Assembly (NCBI RefSeq): GCF_024172085.1
Contig: NZ_JAMZDZ010000001.1
Coordinates: 7,874,001 to 7,938,000 of the forward strand
DNA length: 64,000 bases
From: Hamadaea flava
GTDB taxonomy: Bacteria; Actinomycetota; Actinomycetes; Mycobacteriales; Micromonosporaceae
Direction of reading: 5' to 3'
Shown: positions 1 to 8,591 of the stretch, piece after piece
Layout of the letters: the number at the start of each line of letters is the position of its first letter
Position numbering within the stretch: position 1 is the first letter of the stretch
Program-made: the position numbers and the translations under genes
The notes under the pieces: model-generated
The model's database searches: none
What the model was told of the DNA's origin: nothing
What the model saw: only the letters and a program-made list of their open reading frames with translations

Positions 1-14
1 ACGCGATCCGGATC

Positions 15-2777
15 ATGGAGGGCCTGCCGATCCCCGAGGACGGCGTACCCCAGGTGCTCGCCTTCGCCAGCCGGTTGTCCGAGCTGCTCACCGGCCCGGT
101 CTCCGACGGCCTGCGGACCTGGGTCGACACCGTCGCGGGTGGACTCGGCGTCGACCTGGCCGCCCTCGTCGTGCTGCGCGGGGGCGCGGGACCGCTCGCC
201 ACACCGCCACCGTTCACGCCGCCATCGCCACGAGGCGCGGTGCCGCCGCGTCGCTCGGAGACCCGGGTGGTCGGCGGTGGCGTACCGACCCGGAACCGGC
301 ACTTCACCGGCCGCAGCGAGTTGCTCGACAACCTGACCGACGTGCTCAGCAGCGGCGAGCAGGCGGCGGTCCTGCCGCCGGCCCTGCACGGCCTCGGCGG
401 TGTCGGCAAGACCCAGCTCGTCGTGGAGTACGTCTACCGGCACCTCGACGACTACGAGCTGGTCTGGTGGATTCCCGCCGAGCGGACCGCGACCGTCCTG
501 GCATCGCTGACCCAGCTCGCCGAGACGCTGCACCTGACCGTCGCCGAGGACCGGCAGCAGACCGCGCGGACGGTGCTCGACGCGCTGGCCGGTCTACGGG
601 TGCCGTGGCTGCTCGTCTACGACAACGCCGACGACCCGGACGTGCTCAAGCCGTTCCTGCCCGCCACCGGCGGCCACGTCATCGTGACCACCCGCAACCC
701 GGAGTGGGGCGCGGTCGGCCGGCCGATCGAGGTCGACGTCTTCCCCCGCGGCGAGAGCATCCAGCTGCTCCAAGGCCGGGGGCTGCAGCTGAAGGAGGGC
801 GAGGCCGAGGCGCTGGCCAACAAGCTCGGCGACCTGCCGCTGGCGCTGGAGCAGGCGGTCCTGTGGTGCAAGTCCACGGCGATGCCGGTGACCGAGTACA
901 TCGAGCTGCTCGACAGCCACCGCCGTTCCGATCTGCTGTCGGAGTCCAAGCCCTACGGCTACCCGATCACGGTCACGGCGTTCGTCACGCTCGCAAGCGA
1001 GACGTTGCGGGAGAAGGCTCCCGCCACCGCCCAGCTGTTCGAGCTGCTGTCCTTCCTCTCCGGCGAGCCGGTGTCGCAGAACCTGCTCAGCCGGGGCAAG
1101 TCAGCCCGCGTCACCGAGCCGCTGCGGACCACCCTCAACGATCCGGTCGCGCTCAGCCGGGTCGTGCGCGACCTGAACAACCGCGGTCTGGCCAAGGTGG
1201 ACCCGGCGCAGCGCATCCAGGTGCACCGCCTGGTCCAGGACATCCTGCGCGACATCCTCCCGGCCGACCGGGCGGAGGTGACGCTGCGCAACGCCCAGCG
1301 GCTGCTGGCCGCCGCCAACCCCGGCGACCCGGACGAACGCGGCGAGCTGGAGAGCCAGGCCGAACTCGGCCCGCACCTCGACCGCGCCCGGATGATCTAC
1401 GCCGAGGACGACGACGCGCGCGTCGCGGTCCTGGACCACGCCCGATACCTCTACCTGATCGGTGACTACGAGAACAGCGTCCGGCTCTCCTCCGAGGCCG
1501 TCGCGTACTGGAGCCAGCCCAGCGACGACCCGCTGCTCGGCCCGGACGGCCTCTACACGCTGCGCGCGTCCAGCGTCCAGTCCAACGCGCTGCGCGCGCT
1601 GGGCCAGGCAAGCGAGGCCCGCGACATCGCCAACGACACCTACGACCGGATGTGCGCCAGCCCGCTGATCGGCGAGATGCACGAGTTCACCCTCATCCAC
1701 GCCAACCAGGTGGGCCACTCGCTGCGGATCGCCGGGCGCTACAACGACGCGCTGGAGTTCGACACCGGATCGCTGGCCCGGCACCGGCACGTGTTCAACG
1801 CGGCCGAGGCGTACACCCTCCGGGCGCAGGCCAACCTCGCCGTCGACCTGCGCATGATCGGCGACTTCGCCCAGGCCTTCGAGCAGGACCGCGAGATCGC
1901 CAACCACTGGGAAGACGTCGGCGGCACCGACCCCCGAGCCCTGGCGGCGTACATCAACCAGGCCCGCAACTACTACGGCATGGGCGCGTACCGGGCCGGT
2001 CTGGAGTGGATCCAGCAGTGGCGGGAGCCGCTGGCCGACGCCCTCGGCGCGGGCAGCAGCCAGGTCTTGCTGGCCGACCGGACCTACGCGATCCTGCTGC
2101 GCAAGCTCGGCTACCTCTTCGAGGCGCGCGCGGTCCTCCGCGAGCACCTCGAACGCAGCCTGAGCCGGTTCGGTGAGACCCACGAGTTCACCAACGCCGC
2201 CGCCGTCAGCTACGCGAACGTGCTGCGCCAGGTCGGCGAGCCGGACGAGGCGGCCCAGCTGCTCGAGGACGCGCTCGAACGTTACGACCTCTACTTCGGC
2301 GTCAAGCACCCGCTGACCCTGGCCGCCCGGGTCAACCAGGGCATCCTCATGCGATCGATGGGCGACTACGACGACGCCCGCGTCCTCGGCGAGAGCTGCT
2401 ACGCCGACTTCGCCGAGGTGCTGGGCGCCAGCCACCCGTACACCATCTGCGCCGGGGTCTCCCGGGCGACCGACCTGGCCATCGCCGGCGAGCACGAGGC
2501 CGCCGCCGCGCTGTCGGAGCAGATGTACCAGATCAGCCAGCAGCTGGCCGGCGGCGGCCACGAGGCCCGCAACGGCGCCGAGCACCCATACCTGCTGATG
2601 CGCGGGATCAACCTGGCGCACGACCTGCGGGCGGTGGGCAAGACGGCCGAGGCGGACCGATACCGGCAGACGTCCTACCGGGCGCTGCGCGACTCGCTGG
2701 GGGCCAACCACCCCGAGGTACAGGCCATCGAACGGGACGAACGGACCGAGGGCGACATCGAGCCGCCCCCGACCTGA
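15..2777 (+). CDS. fxsT: FxSxx-system NB-ARC/TPR protein (STAND ATPase), possibly 5'-truncated by the window edge
   Basis: The protein has about 100 N-terminal residues of low similarity to anything I recognise, then an NB-ARC ATPase. The P-loop GLGGVGKT is at residues 126-133, followed by a hydrophobic Walker B-like strand (LLVYDNADD) and a GDLPLAL motif. From about residue 430 to the end there are tetratricopeptide repeats with the spacing of bacterial signal-transducing STAND proteins. Such proteins are known as companions of FxSxx-COOH RiPP clusters; here the cluster lies immediately downstream in convergent orientation, 4 bp away. The reading frame stays open to base 3, so the ATG at 15 may be internal and an N-terminal domain may lie outside the window. 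Family assignment is firm from domains plus context. What it senses is unknown. Confidence 0.85.
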   Translation: MEGLPIPEDGVPQVLAFASRLSELLTGPVSDGLRTWVDTVAGGLGVDLAALVVLRGGAGPLATPPPFTPPSPRGAVPPRRSETRVVGGGVPTRNRHFTGRSELLDNLTDVLSSGEQAAVLPPALHGLGGVGKTQLVVEYVYRHLDDYELVWWIPAERTATVLASLTQLAETLHLTVAEDRQQTARTVLDALAGLRVPWLLVYDNADDPDVLKPFLPATGGHVIVTTRNPEWGAVGRPIEVDVFPRGESIQLLQGRGLQLKEGEAEALANKLGDLPLALEQAVLWCKSTAMPVTEYIELLDSHRRSDLLSESKPYGYPITVTAFVTLASETLREKAPATAQLFELLSFLSGEPVSQNLLSRGKSARVTEPLRTTLNDPVALSRVVRDLNNRGLAKVDPAQRIQVHRLVQDILRDILPADRAEVTLRNAQRLLAAANPGDPDERGELESQAELGPHLDRARMIYAEDDDARVAVLDHARYLYLIGDYENSVRLSSEAVAYWSQPSDDPLLGPDGLYTLRASSVQSNALRALGQASEARDIANDTYDRMCASPLIGEMHEFTLIHANQVGHSLRIAGRYNDALEFDTGSLARHRHVFNAAEAYTLRAQANLAVDLRMIGDFAQAFEQDREIANHWEDVGGTDPRALAAYINQARNYYGMGAYRAGLEWIQQWREPLADALGAGSSQVLLADRTYAILLRKLGYLFEARAVLREHLERSLSRFGETHEFTNAAAVSYANVLRQVGEPDEAAQLLEDALERYDLYFGVKHPLTLAARVNQGILMRSMGDYDDARVLGESCYADFAEVLGASHPYTICAGVSRATDLAIAGEHEAAAALSEQMYQISQQLAGGGHEARNGAEHPYLLMRGINLAHDLRAVGKTAEADRYRQTSYRALRDSLGANHPEVQAIERDERTEGDIEPPPT

Positions 2778-2781
2778 TCGG

Positions 2782-4059
2782 TCACCCGGCGGCGGCCGGG
2801 TTCCGCTCGCGCCACTGCCGCAAGGTGTCGCCCAAGGCCAGCTCGGCCGCGTGGACGACCTCGTCCGGCAGCGGCTCGGCGAGCAGTTCGTCGGTGCGCT
2901 CCCGCAGACCGCGCACCAGGCGTACGCCGTCGGGCAGCAGCGAGCCGGACGCCTCGACGGAGCGCAGTCCTTCGGCGACGTTGATCCGGGCCTCGGCGAA
3001 CTTGCGGGTGGCCTCCTCGGCGATCTCCGGTTCGAGACGCAGTCCTCGCCAGCTGTCGGCCACTCCAACGAAGGCGTACACGCCTTGCAGGAGACCGGCC
3101 AGCGGACGGGGGTCGGTCCGCCACGGGGCGAAGTGGCGGCTGGTGTCGTGCGGGTCCGTCATCGGCGTCAGATCGAGGATCGCGCTGAGCTTCGAATGCT
3201 GGAACTCGTGCACCATCGTCACCGCGAACTCCGCCGCCGACGGCGGCAGGGTGAGGCCGAAGACGCCGAAGGCGTACTTGATCGTGGCGCTGCGGGCCGC
3301 CCGGGAGTCGGTCTGCAACGGCACGAGCGTCCGCAGACCGGCCGCGAGCTCGGCGGCGCGCCCCGGCAGCCGCCGGGTCAGCAGGCCCCACGCCTCGCCG
3401 AACAGCTTGTCCCACTGCTCGAAGTCGGCGTCGTCGAGCCGGTTCGCCGGAGGAGCGTGATGCCCGTGCCGGTACGGGTCGACGTCGTCGAGCGCGATCC
3501 GCACGCTGGGCGCGGTCAGGTCCCGCACCCGCTGCAACCCGGGCACGTCCCCGTCCCCGGACAGCAGTACGCGGCGCCCGCCGACATCGGTCGTGAGCCG
3601 GCCGCCGTCGGCGATCAGGCGCACCGGGGCGTCGCCGGCCGAAAGCGCGCCGAGGCCCGGCACCGACGCGACGCCGTTGCGGACCGGCACCGCCAGGTCG
3701 GCCGGTACGCCACAAGCCGCGGCCGCGACCGCCGCGATGCCCGCGAGCTGCCCGAAGTCGGACGGGTCGGCGATGCCCTGGCCCAGGGCGCGGGTCGCGA
3801 TGCCGGACCAGGAGCCGACCAGCGGAGCGCCGACGACCTCGGCGAACCGGTCCGGGTCGGCGTCGCGCGCCCGGTCGAGGACCTCGCCGATGGCGTCGCG
3901 TTCGGCCGGCGCCCCCGGCCATTCCCGCAGCAGGTTTCCGATGAGGAGCAGGTGGCGGCTCAGCTGCGCCCGCTGCAGCTCGGCGATGGCGGCCGGTCCG
4001 CCGTCGCCCACGGCGAGCGTGGTGAAGGTGTCGGTATCGAGTTCGTGGAACGTCGTCAC
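2782..4059 (-). CDS. aKG-HExxH-type peptide beta-hydroxylase of the FxSxx cluster
   Basis: A 425-residue protein carrying HEFQH at residues 284-288 (HExxH). The preceding 280 residues are helical and alanine-rich. Proteins of this type occur next to FxsB radical SAM maturases; recent work assigns the family to 2-oxoglutarate-dependent peptide beta-hydroxylation, where HExxH binds iron instead of forming a metalloprotease centre. The start codon overlaps the stop of fxsB (ATGA, 4056-4059), so the two are translationally coupled and form one operon with the precursor gene. The expected substrate is the 64-residue peptide encoded upstream, modified in the cytoplasm. Substrate and reaction are inferred from family and context. 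Confidence 0.82.
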   Translation of the reverse strand: MTTFHELDTDTFTTLAVGDGGPAAIAELQRAQLSRHLLLIGNLLREWPGAPAERDAIGEVLDRARDADPDRFAEVVGAPLVGSWSGIATRALGQGIADPSDFGQLAGIAAVAAAACGVPADLAVPVRNGVASVPGLGALSAGDAPVRLIADGGRLTTDVGGRRVLLSGDGDVPGLQRVRDLTAPSVRIALDDVDPYRHGHHAPPANRLDDADFEQWDKLFGEAWGLLTRRLPGRAAELAAGLRTLVPLQTDSRAARSATIKYAFGVFGLTLPPSAAEFAVTMVHEFQHSKLSAILDLTPMTDPHDTSRHFAPWRTDPRPLAGLLQGVYAFVGVADSWRGLRLEPEIAEEATRKFAEARINVAEGLRSVEASGSLLPDGVRLVRGLRERTDELLAEPLPDEVVHAAELALGDTLRQWRERNPAAAG

Positions 4060-5315
4060 TTCTCAGGTCTCTCCAGTGCGGCGGCGCGCCGCAGATCGGT
4101 GGCGACGCGCGCGGTGATGTGATCGATGAGGCGGCGCAGATCGGCGCAGTACGCCGATGGGTTGCGGAACCCGGCGCCCGGCCGGTATCGGTGGGCGTAG
4201 TGGCCGCCGCCGCAGACCTCGCGGACGGGACAGCCGAGGCAGATCTCCGACAGGGCCTGCCGGCCGAGCTGACGGGCGACCACGCCCGGGTCGTCGAAGA
4301 CGTCGTCGAGGTCGTGGTGGCGTACGTCGAGCCCGGTCGCCGCGGCGCCGGGGTAGGCGGACTTCAGCGCGTCGACCTGCTCGATCGCCCCGTCGGACTC
4401 GACGACCAGCATCCCAGCCGGGCTCAGCCCGACCTGTTCGGAGCCGCTCGCGCCGCCCAGCAGCAGCGCCAGGATGTCGTCGAACAGCCGGACGCGGATG
4501 GGATCCTGCCGGCCGTACCAGTGGTCGAAGACCGCGATCAGCCAGTCGGCGTACGGGGTCGCCCCGGGCCGCGCGTGCGGCGGCGGAGTGGCCCAATTCG
4601 CATGGGGGAGAAGGAAATCGATCGTCGGCGGGTCGAACGACGACAGCGTCTCGAAGGTCGCGATCGGATCCGACTCGGCCGACACAGTGGACAGGATGCC
4701 GGCGTACGCGGGCCGCAGATCCGGCTCCCGCAACAGTTCCAGCGCCTTGGCGGCACCGGCGAAGCTGCCCCGGCCGGACCGAGTACGCCGATGGCGGTCA
4801 TGGTCGGCCTCGGTCCCGTCGACGCTGACGCCGACGGAGATCTGCAAACCGACCAGCCGCTCCAGCGTGCGCCGAGTCAGCAGTACGCCGTTGGTCTGCA
4901 TCCCGACCTCGGCCCGGGTGCTCAACGGCAGCTTGGCATGCAAGTACGCCACGAGCCGCTCGATGCGGTCGAGGCGGAACAGCAGCGGTTCCCCGCCGTG
5001 CAGGATCACCCGCACCCGGCGTACGCGATGCCGGGCGGTGTAGCGCGCGAGGTTGTCGACGGCGGCCTGCCACACCTCGGTGGACATCACCGCCGGGCGG
5101 TCCCGCCAGCTCTGGTCGGCCGACTCGTAGACGTAGCAGTAGTCGCAGGCCAGATTGCACCGCTGGTGGACCTTGAGGATCAGGTCGCGAACCGGAGTAG
5201 GTCGCCAGCCGGCGGCGCGCAACCGCTCCGGGTCCAGCTCGGCGTACGGCCATGGTGCGGCCGCCCGCTGCGCGTCCCGGAGCAGGCTCACCCCGCCGAC
5301 CGGCGCCGTCGTCAT
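4056..5315 (-). CDS. fxsB: FxsB family cyclophane-forming radical SAM/SPASM peptide maturase
   Basis: The 419-residue protein has the radical SAM motif CNLACDYC with cysteines 53, 57 and 60, followed by a GGEPLL segment typical of SAM binding. The C-terminal SPASM-like region is rich in cysteines (ICLGC, VREVC, SAYC) and should bind auxiliary iron-sulfur clusters. FxsB enzymes join a phenylalanine ring carbon to the beta carbon of a residue two places later, making a three-residue cyclophane in a RiPP precursor. The gene starts 11 bp after the precursor gene and overlaps the hydroxylase gene by 4 bp, so precursor, maturase and hydroxylase are co-expressed. Identification is strong; linkage chemistry on this precursor is predicted. 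Confidence 0.92.
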   Translation of the reverse strand: MTTAPVGGVSLLRDAQRAAAPWPYAELDPERLRAAGWRPTPVRDLILKVHQRCNLACDYCYVYESADQSWRDRPAVMSTEVWQAAVDNLARYTARHRVRRVRVILHGGEPLLFRLDRIERLVAYLHAKLPLSTRAEVGMQTNGVLLTRRTLERLVGLQISVGVSVDGTEADHDRHRRTRSGRGSFAGAAKALELLREPDLRPAYAGILSTVSAESDPIATFETLSSFDPPTIDFLLPHANWATPPPHARPGATPYADWLIAVFDHWYGRQDPIRVRLFDDILALLLGGASGSEQVGLSPAGMLVVESDGAIEQVDALKSAYPGAAATGLDVRHHDLDDVFDDPGVVARQLGRQALSEICLGCPVREVCGGGHYAHRYRPGAGFRNPSAYCADLRRLIDHITARVATDLRRAAALERPEK

Positions 5316-5326
5316 CCTGCAGTGAT

Positions 5327-5521
5327 TCAGGACGAGGTGAACGACTGGAAGGCCGAGATGATCCCGTCCGGGTCGTCCAGCGCCCGGATCACCCGGCGGG
5401 CCGCCCTAGCCAGGGCGTCGTCACCGCCTTGGATCACGTCGAGCATCCGACGGTCGGAAAGGTCCACAAGCGGCGACCATTCGCCGGAAACGGTCTCCGG
5501 CATAGTTGCTGCGTTCACCAT
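5327..5521 (-). CDS. fxsA: FxSxx-type cyclophane RiPP precursor with a doubled F-x-S tail
   Basis: A 64-residue peptide with an acidic leader (WSPLVDLSDRRML) like those of FxSxx precursors and a C-terminus AFQSFTSS. Canonical family members end F-x-S-x-x. Here the last residues hold two consecutive F-x-S triplets, FQS and FTS, followed by one serine, so the register of the second triplet is shifted by one from the consensus. Both triplets fit the aromatic-x-acceptor rule for three-residue cyclophanes. The start is supported by GGGGAG just upstream of the ATG. The gene heads fxsB and the hydroxylase gene on the same strand. Being the substrate is inferred from position and motif. Confidence 0.88.
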   Translation of the reverse strand: MVNAATMPETVSGEWSPLVDLSDRRMLDVIQGGDDALARAARRVIRALDDPDGIISAFQSFTSS

Positions 5522-5620
5522 ATGCTCCCCATAGGGTGCGTGTTTCTCTCATCTCCAGGCAGGCTTGCCCGGCGATTCACCATAGGATGCGCGGAGATCA
5601 TTCCCCAGCGGAAACCCTCG

Positions 5621-5653
5621 AACTTGGCAAAACTTGACGCCACCCGGGTGACC
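5621..5653 (-). promoter_or_regulatory. bipartite conserved element upstream of fxsA
   Basis: Read on the minus strand, the element is GGTCACCCGGGTGGC, then GTC, then AAGTTTTGCCAAGTT. It ends 99 bp before the fxsA start. A near-identical copy at 30479-30508, also on the minus strand, lacks only the 3-bp spacer and has few substitutions. Conservation of two blocks in nearly empty intergenic DNA suggests a binding site or promoter. I do not see a convincing -10 downstream. Confidence 0.6.
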
Positions 5654-5697
5654 CCGTCAGTGCCGGGCTGACCTGCGAATCCATCCGTCTGTCCCGG

Positions 5698-8436
5698 TCA
5701 CATCGGCCAGGGGTCCAGGTCGCACTCCACCCGGTTTCCCCGGGCGAACCGGGCGACCAGTTCGTGCTCCCCGAACAGCTTCGTCCACCCCGCGAGCATG
5801 CTCTCGCGCAACGGTTCGTCGGCGCTTCCGACGGCCACCAGGTCGAGGGCCAGATTCGTGCCCGCCGCGAGGGTGTCGGGGTGTTCCGGCCCCAGGACAC
5901 GGTCCGCGACCGCGTACGCCGATCGCGAGGCCGCGACCGCGCCCGCCCGGTCGCCGGTCAACGCCAGATCCGTCGCGTGGTTGACCGCGGCGACGATCGC
6001 GTACGGGTGATCGGCGCCGAGCGTACGCCGGAGCTGCTCAGCGGCCCGCTGACCGAGCTGCCGGGCGATGGGCCACTGGCCCTGGGCGCGATGGACGGCG
6101 GCGAGGTTGACCCGGGCCACCACCGCGAGCGGGTGCCGGTCGGACAGCCGCCGCTCGTACGCCGAGATCGCGTCGATGATCAGCTGCTCGGCCCGGCTGG
6201 TCCGCCCGGCCTCCCGGAGCGCGTTGGCGTAACTCAGCGTCACCGCCAGCATCTGCGGCGCGGCCTGATCGAGCAGTTCCCCGCAGCGCAGGTGCAGCGC
6301 TGCCAGCTCGTCGAGCGCACCCGGCCGGCCGAGGCGTCGGCGCACCGCCGCCGCCGTACGCACCGCCGCCAGCACCCCGGGATCGTGGTCGCCGATGAGC
6401 CGGGTGCCCTTGGCGGTGTACTGGTCGAGCAGGTCCAGCGCCGGCTCGAACCGGCCTAGCCCGGTCAGGTCGTCGGCGAGCGCGAACGCGACCCGGACAG
6501 CGTCGATGGCATCGTCCGAGGCGGTCAGCCGATCGAAGTCGTGCTGGTCGAGATCAGCCGCCTGGGCGTACTGCCCGGCGTGGCGCAGGCTCGCGGCCAG
6601 GCTGCGGCGGCAGTCCACCGTCCGGGGATGGGCCGAGCCCAACGCCGCCACCGACCGCTCGTACGCCTTTCGCTGCGCGTCGACCGCGCGGGTGTACCGG
6701 CCCATCATCAGCAGATCCAGCGCCGCCCCCACCTCGGCCGCCAGGGTCAGCTCGTGATCCGCCCCGTACGCCGGGCTCGTCTGCAACTGCCGCACCGCGG
6801 CCGAGGCCAGCGACCGCGCCTCGGCGTACGCCCCCAGGCCGCGCAGCGCCGCGGCCAGTTCGACGCGGGCACGCAGCACGAGTTCGTGGTCCGGGCCGAG
6901 CGAACCGGGCCGCTGCCATTGCTCGACCGCCGACCGGGCCAGGTCGGCCGCGCCGGCCAGGTCGCCGTCCAGCGCCCGGAACCGGATCTGGTCGATGATC
7001 AGGTGCTGGGCGTTCGGGTTGTCGGACTCGACCAACCGGGCCGGTTGCAGGTGGGCGTCGATGTCGCGGTAGCCCTGGGCCAGCGCCGAGCCGGGCGGCC
7101 CCAGCCGCGTACGCGCGAGGATCTCGTGCACGTGGTGCCAGGCGACCTCGGCGTCCCCGGCCGGGATGATCTCGACGAGCGCCTGCCGGGCCGGTGCGGT
7201 CATCTCCACCTGATGCGCGCCCAGCCGGACCAGGCCGTAGTTGGCCAGTTCACGCAGCGCGATACGCAGCTCGATCGGGTTGGCCAGGATCTCGCCGACC
7301 CGGCCTTTGACCGTCCCGTCGCGTTGCAGCAACGCCATCGGCACCGGGGCCGCGCCGAACCAGCCGAACAGGTCGAGGATGCGGCGATGATCGGGACTGA
7401 GGATCTCGCGGACCGCGCGTACCGTGCCGACCAAGGGGCCGGACGGGGCATGCGAGTCGCGCAGGGTCTCCAGGTCGATGCGGGCCGCGATGTCCAGCGC
7501 CAGCGGCAGCCGCCCAGCCAGCTCGATGATCTCGGTGCGCTCGGAGTCCGTGCTCTCCGGCAGCCGGCGTTCGAGGAACTCGGCGGCCTCGTCGGGGCCG
7601 AAGTCGAGCACCTCGACCTCGATCATCGAGGTGTCGTAGGCCAGTTCGCGGTCGGTCGTGGTGACCAGGACATGCCCGCCGCCGTTGGGGATCAGGCCGC
7701 GTACCTGGCGATCCTCCACGCCGTCGAAGATCAGCAGGTAGGGCAGGTTCGGCGAGCCGAGGTACGCCTTCAACGCGCCCAGCGACCGGTCGCCGTCGGC
7801 GAGGCCGAGCTCGGTGGCCAGGTCGGTCAGGTCGGCGCGGGCCTGATCGGCGCTGGCGCAGCGGATCCACCAGGTCACCGGATAGTCGTCGGGATACCGG
7901 TACGCGTACTCCGCCGCGAGCTGGGTCTTGCCGGTGCCGTTGACCCCGTGCAGCACGACCGTCGCCGTCGGATGCTGATCGAACGCGTTGCGCAGCCGGA
8001 TCAGGGCCGCTCGGCGGCCGGTGAACCAGGTGTTGCGGTCGGGCAGCTGACGTACCGGCCGGGAGCCGTTCTCGGCCCGGGGCGGCGACGGCAGGCCGCG
8101 CCCGGAACGCAGGGTTCGGTAGTCCTGCTGGGCGAGCGTCCACAGTGTCTGGAACTCGGTGAGGATCTCCGGCTCGGCCCGCGGCCGGGGCGTACGCCGG
8201 TTCAGCTCGGCGACGATCGACAGGTATTTCGGCCAGGACAGCAGGTAGGTGCCCTTGAGCGCGGCCCGGTAGGTCTCGTGGGAGACCGCCTCCAGCAGCC
8301 GGTTCTTGAAGATGGCCGAGCTGATGGTCCGCGCCGACGGGCCGCCGGCGAGCAGGTAGAGGTCGTGCAACCTGTCAACCAGGTCGCGAAACGGTCCCGG
8401 CGGAACCGCGTCGTCACCGGGTCTGCTTATCTGCAC
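5698..8436 (-). CDS. NB-ARC/TPR STAND protein upstream of the FxSxx operon
   Basis: The GTG-started 912-residue protein begins with a roughly 110-residue helical domain (region with PSARTISSAIF) of the kind that replaces effector or helix-turn-helix domains in actinobacterial STAND proteins. An NB-ARC ATPase follows, with P-loop GVNGTGKT at residues 164-171 and Walker B-like LLIFDGVED. From about residue 450 it is tetratricopeptide repeats, with recurrent LGxxHPxT segments. It is a distant paralogue of the protein at 15-2777. It reads in the same direction as fxsA, 176 bp ahead, so it flanks the RiPP cluster on the other side. It could be a sensor for the RiPP system or an independent conflict protein; the sequence does not decide. 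Confidence 0.82.
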   Translation of the reverse strand: MQISRPGDDAVPPGPFRDLVDRLHDLYLLAGGPSARTISSAIFKNRLLEAVSHETYRAALKGTYLLSWPKYLSIVAELNRRTPRPRAEPEILTEFQTLWTLAQQDYRTLRSGRGLPSPPRAENGSRPVRQLPDRNTWFTGRRAALIRLRNAFDQHPTATVVLHGVNGTGKTQLAAEYAYRYPDDYPVTWWIRCASADQARADLTDLATELGLADGDRSLGALKAYLGSPNLPYLLIFDGVEDRQVRGLIPNGGGHVLVTTTDRELAYDTSMIEVEVLDFGPDEAAEFLERRLPESTDSERTEIIELAGRLPLALDIAARIDLETLRDSHAPSGPLVGTVRAVREILSPDHRRILDLFGWFGAAPVPMALLQRDGTVKGRVGEILANPIELRIALRELANYGLVRLGAHQVEMTAPARQALVEIIPAGDAEVAWHHVHEILARTRLGPPGSALAQGYRDIDAHLQPARLVESDNPNAQHLIIDQIRFRALDGDLAGAADLARSAVEQWQRPGSLGPDHELVLRARVELAAALRGLGAYAEARSLASAAVRQLQTSPAYGADHELTLAAEVGAALDLLMMGRYTRAVDAQRKAYERSVAALGSAHPRTVDCRRSLAASLRHAGQYAQAADLDQHDFDRLTASDDAIDAVRVAFALADDLTGLGRFEPALDLLDQYTAKGTRLIGDHDPGVLAAVRTAAAVRRRLGRPGALDELAALHLRCGELLDQAAPQMLAVTLSYANALREAGRTSRAEQLIIDAISAYERRLSDRHPLAVVARVNLAAVHRAQGQWPIARQLGQRAAEQLRRTLGADHPYAIVAAVNHATDLALTGDRAGAVAASRSAYAVADRVLGPEHPDTLAAGTNLALDLVAVGSADEPLRESMLAGWTKLFGEHELVARFARGNRVECDLDPWPM

Positions 8437-8591
8437 GGCGTGGCTCGCTTCTGGAGAACCGCGTACGGCGGGCGGGGTGGACCCGACGCGAGCATATCGA
8501 CGCCGCGCACTCCCGCGCCATCGACACGCGTTATCGGACGCGGCCCTCGCGGGCTCGGCATCAGTTGTCCGCAGCGGATAGATTTGCCGCT

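Noticed and set aside
1101-3068. Long open frame on the minus strand opposite the NB-ARC/TPR gene
   Set aside because: GC-skew shadow of the plus-strand gene: valine/alanine/glycine-rich composition without domains, and it crosses a convergent gene junction.
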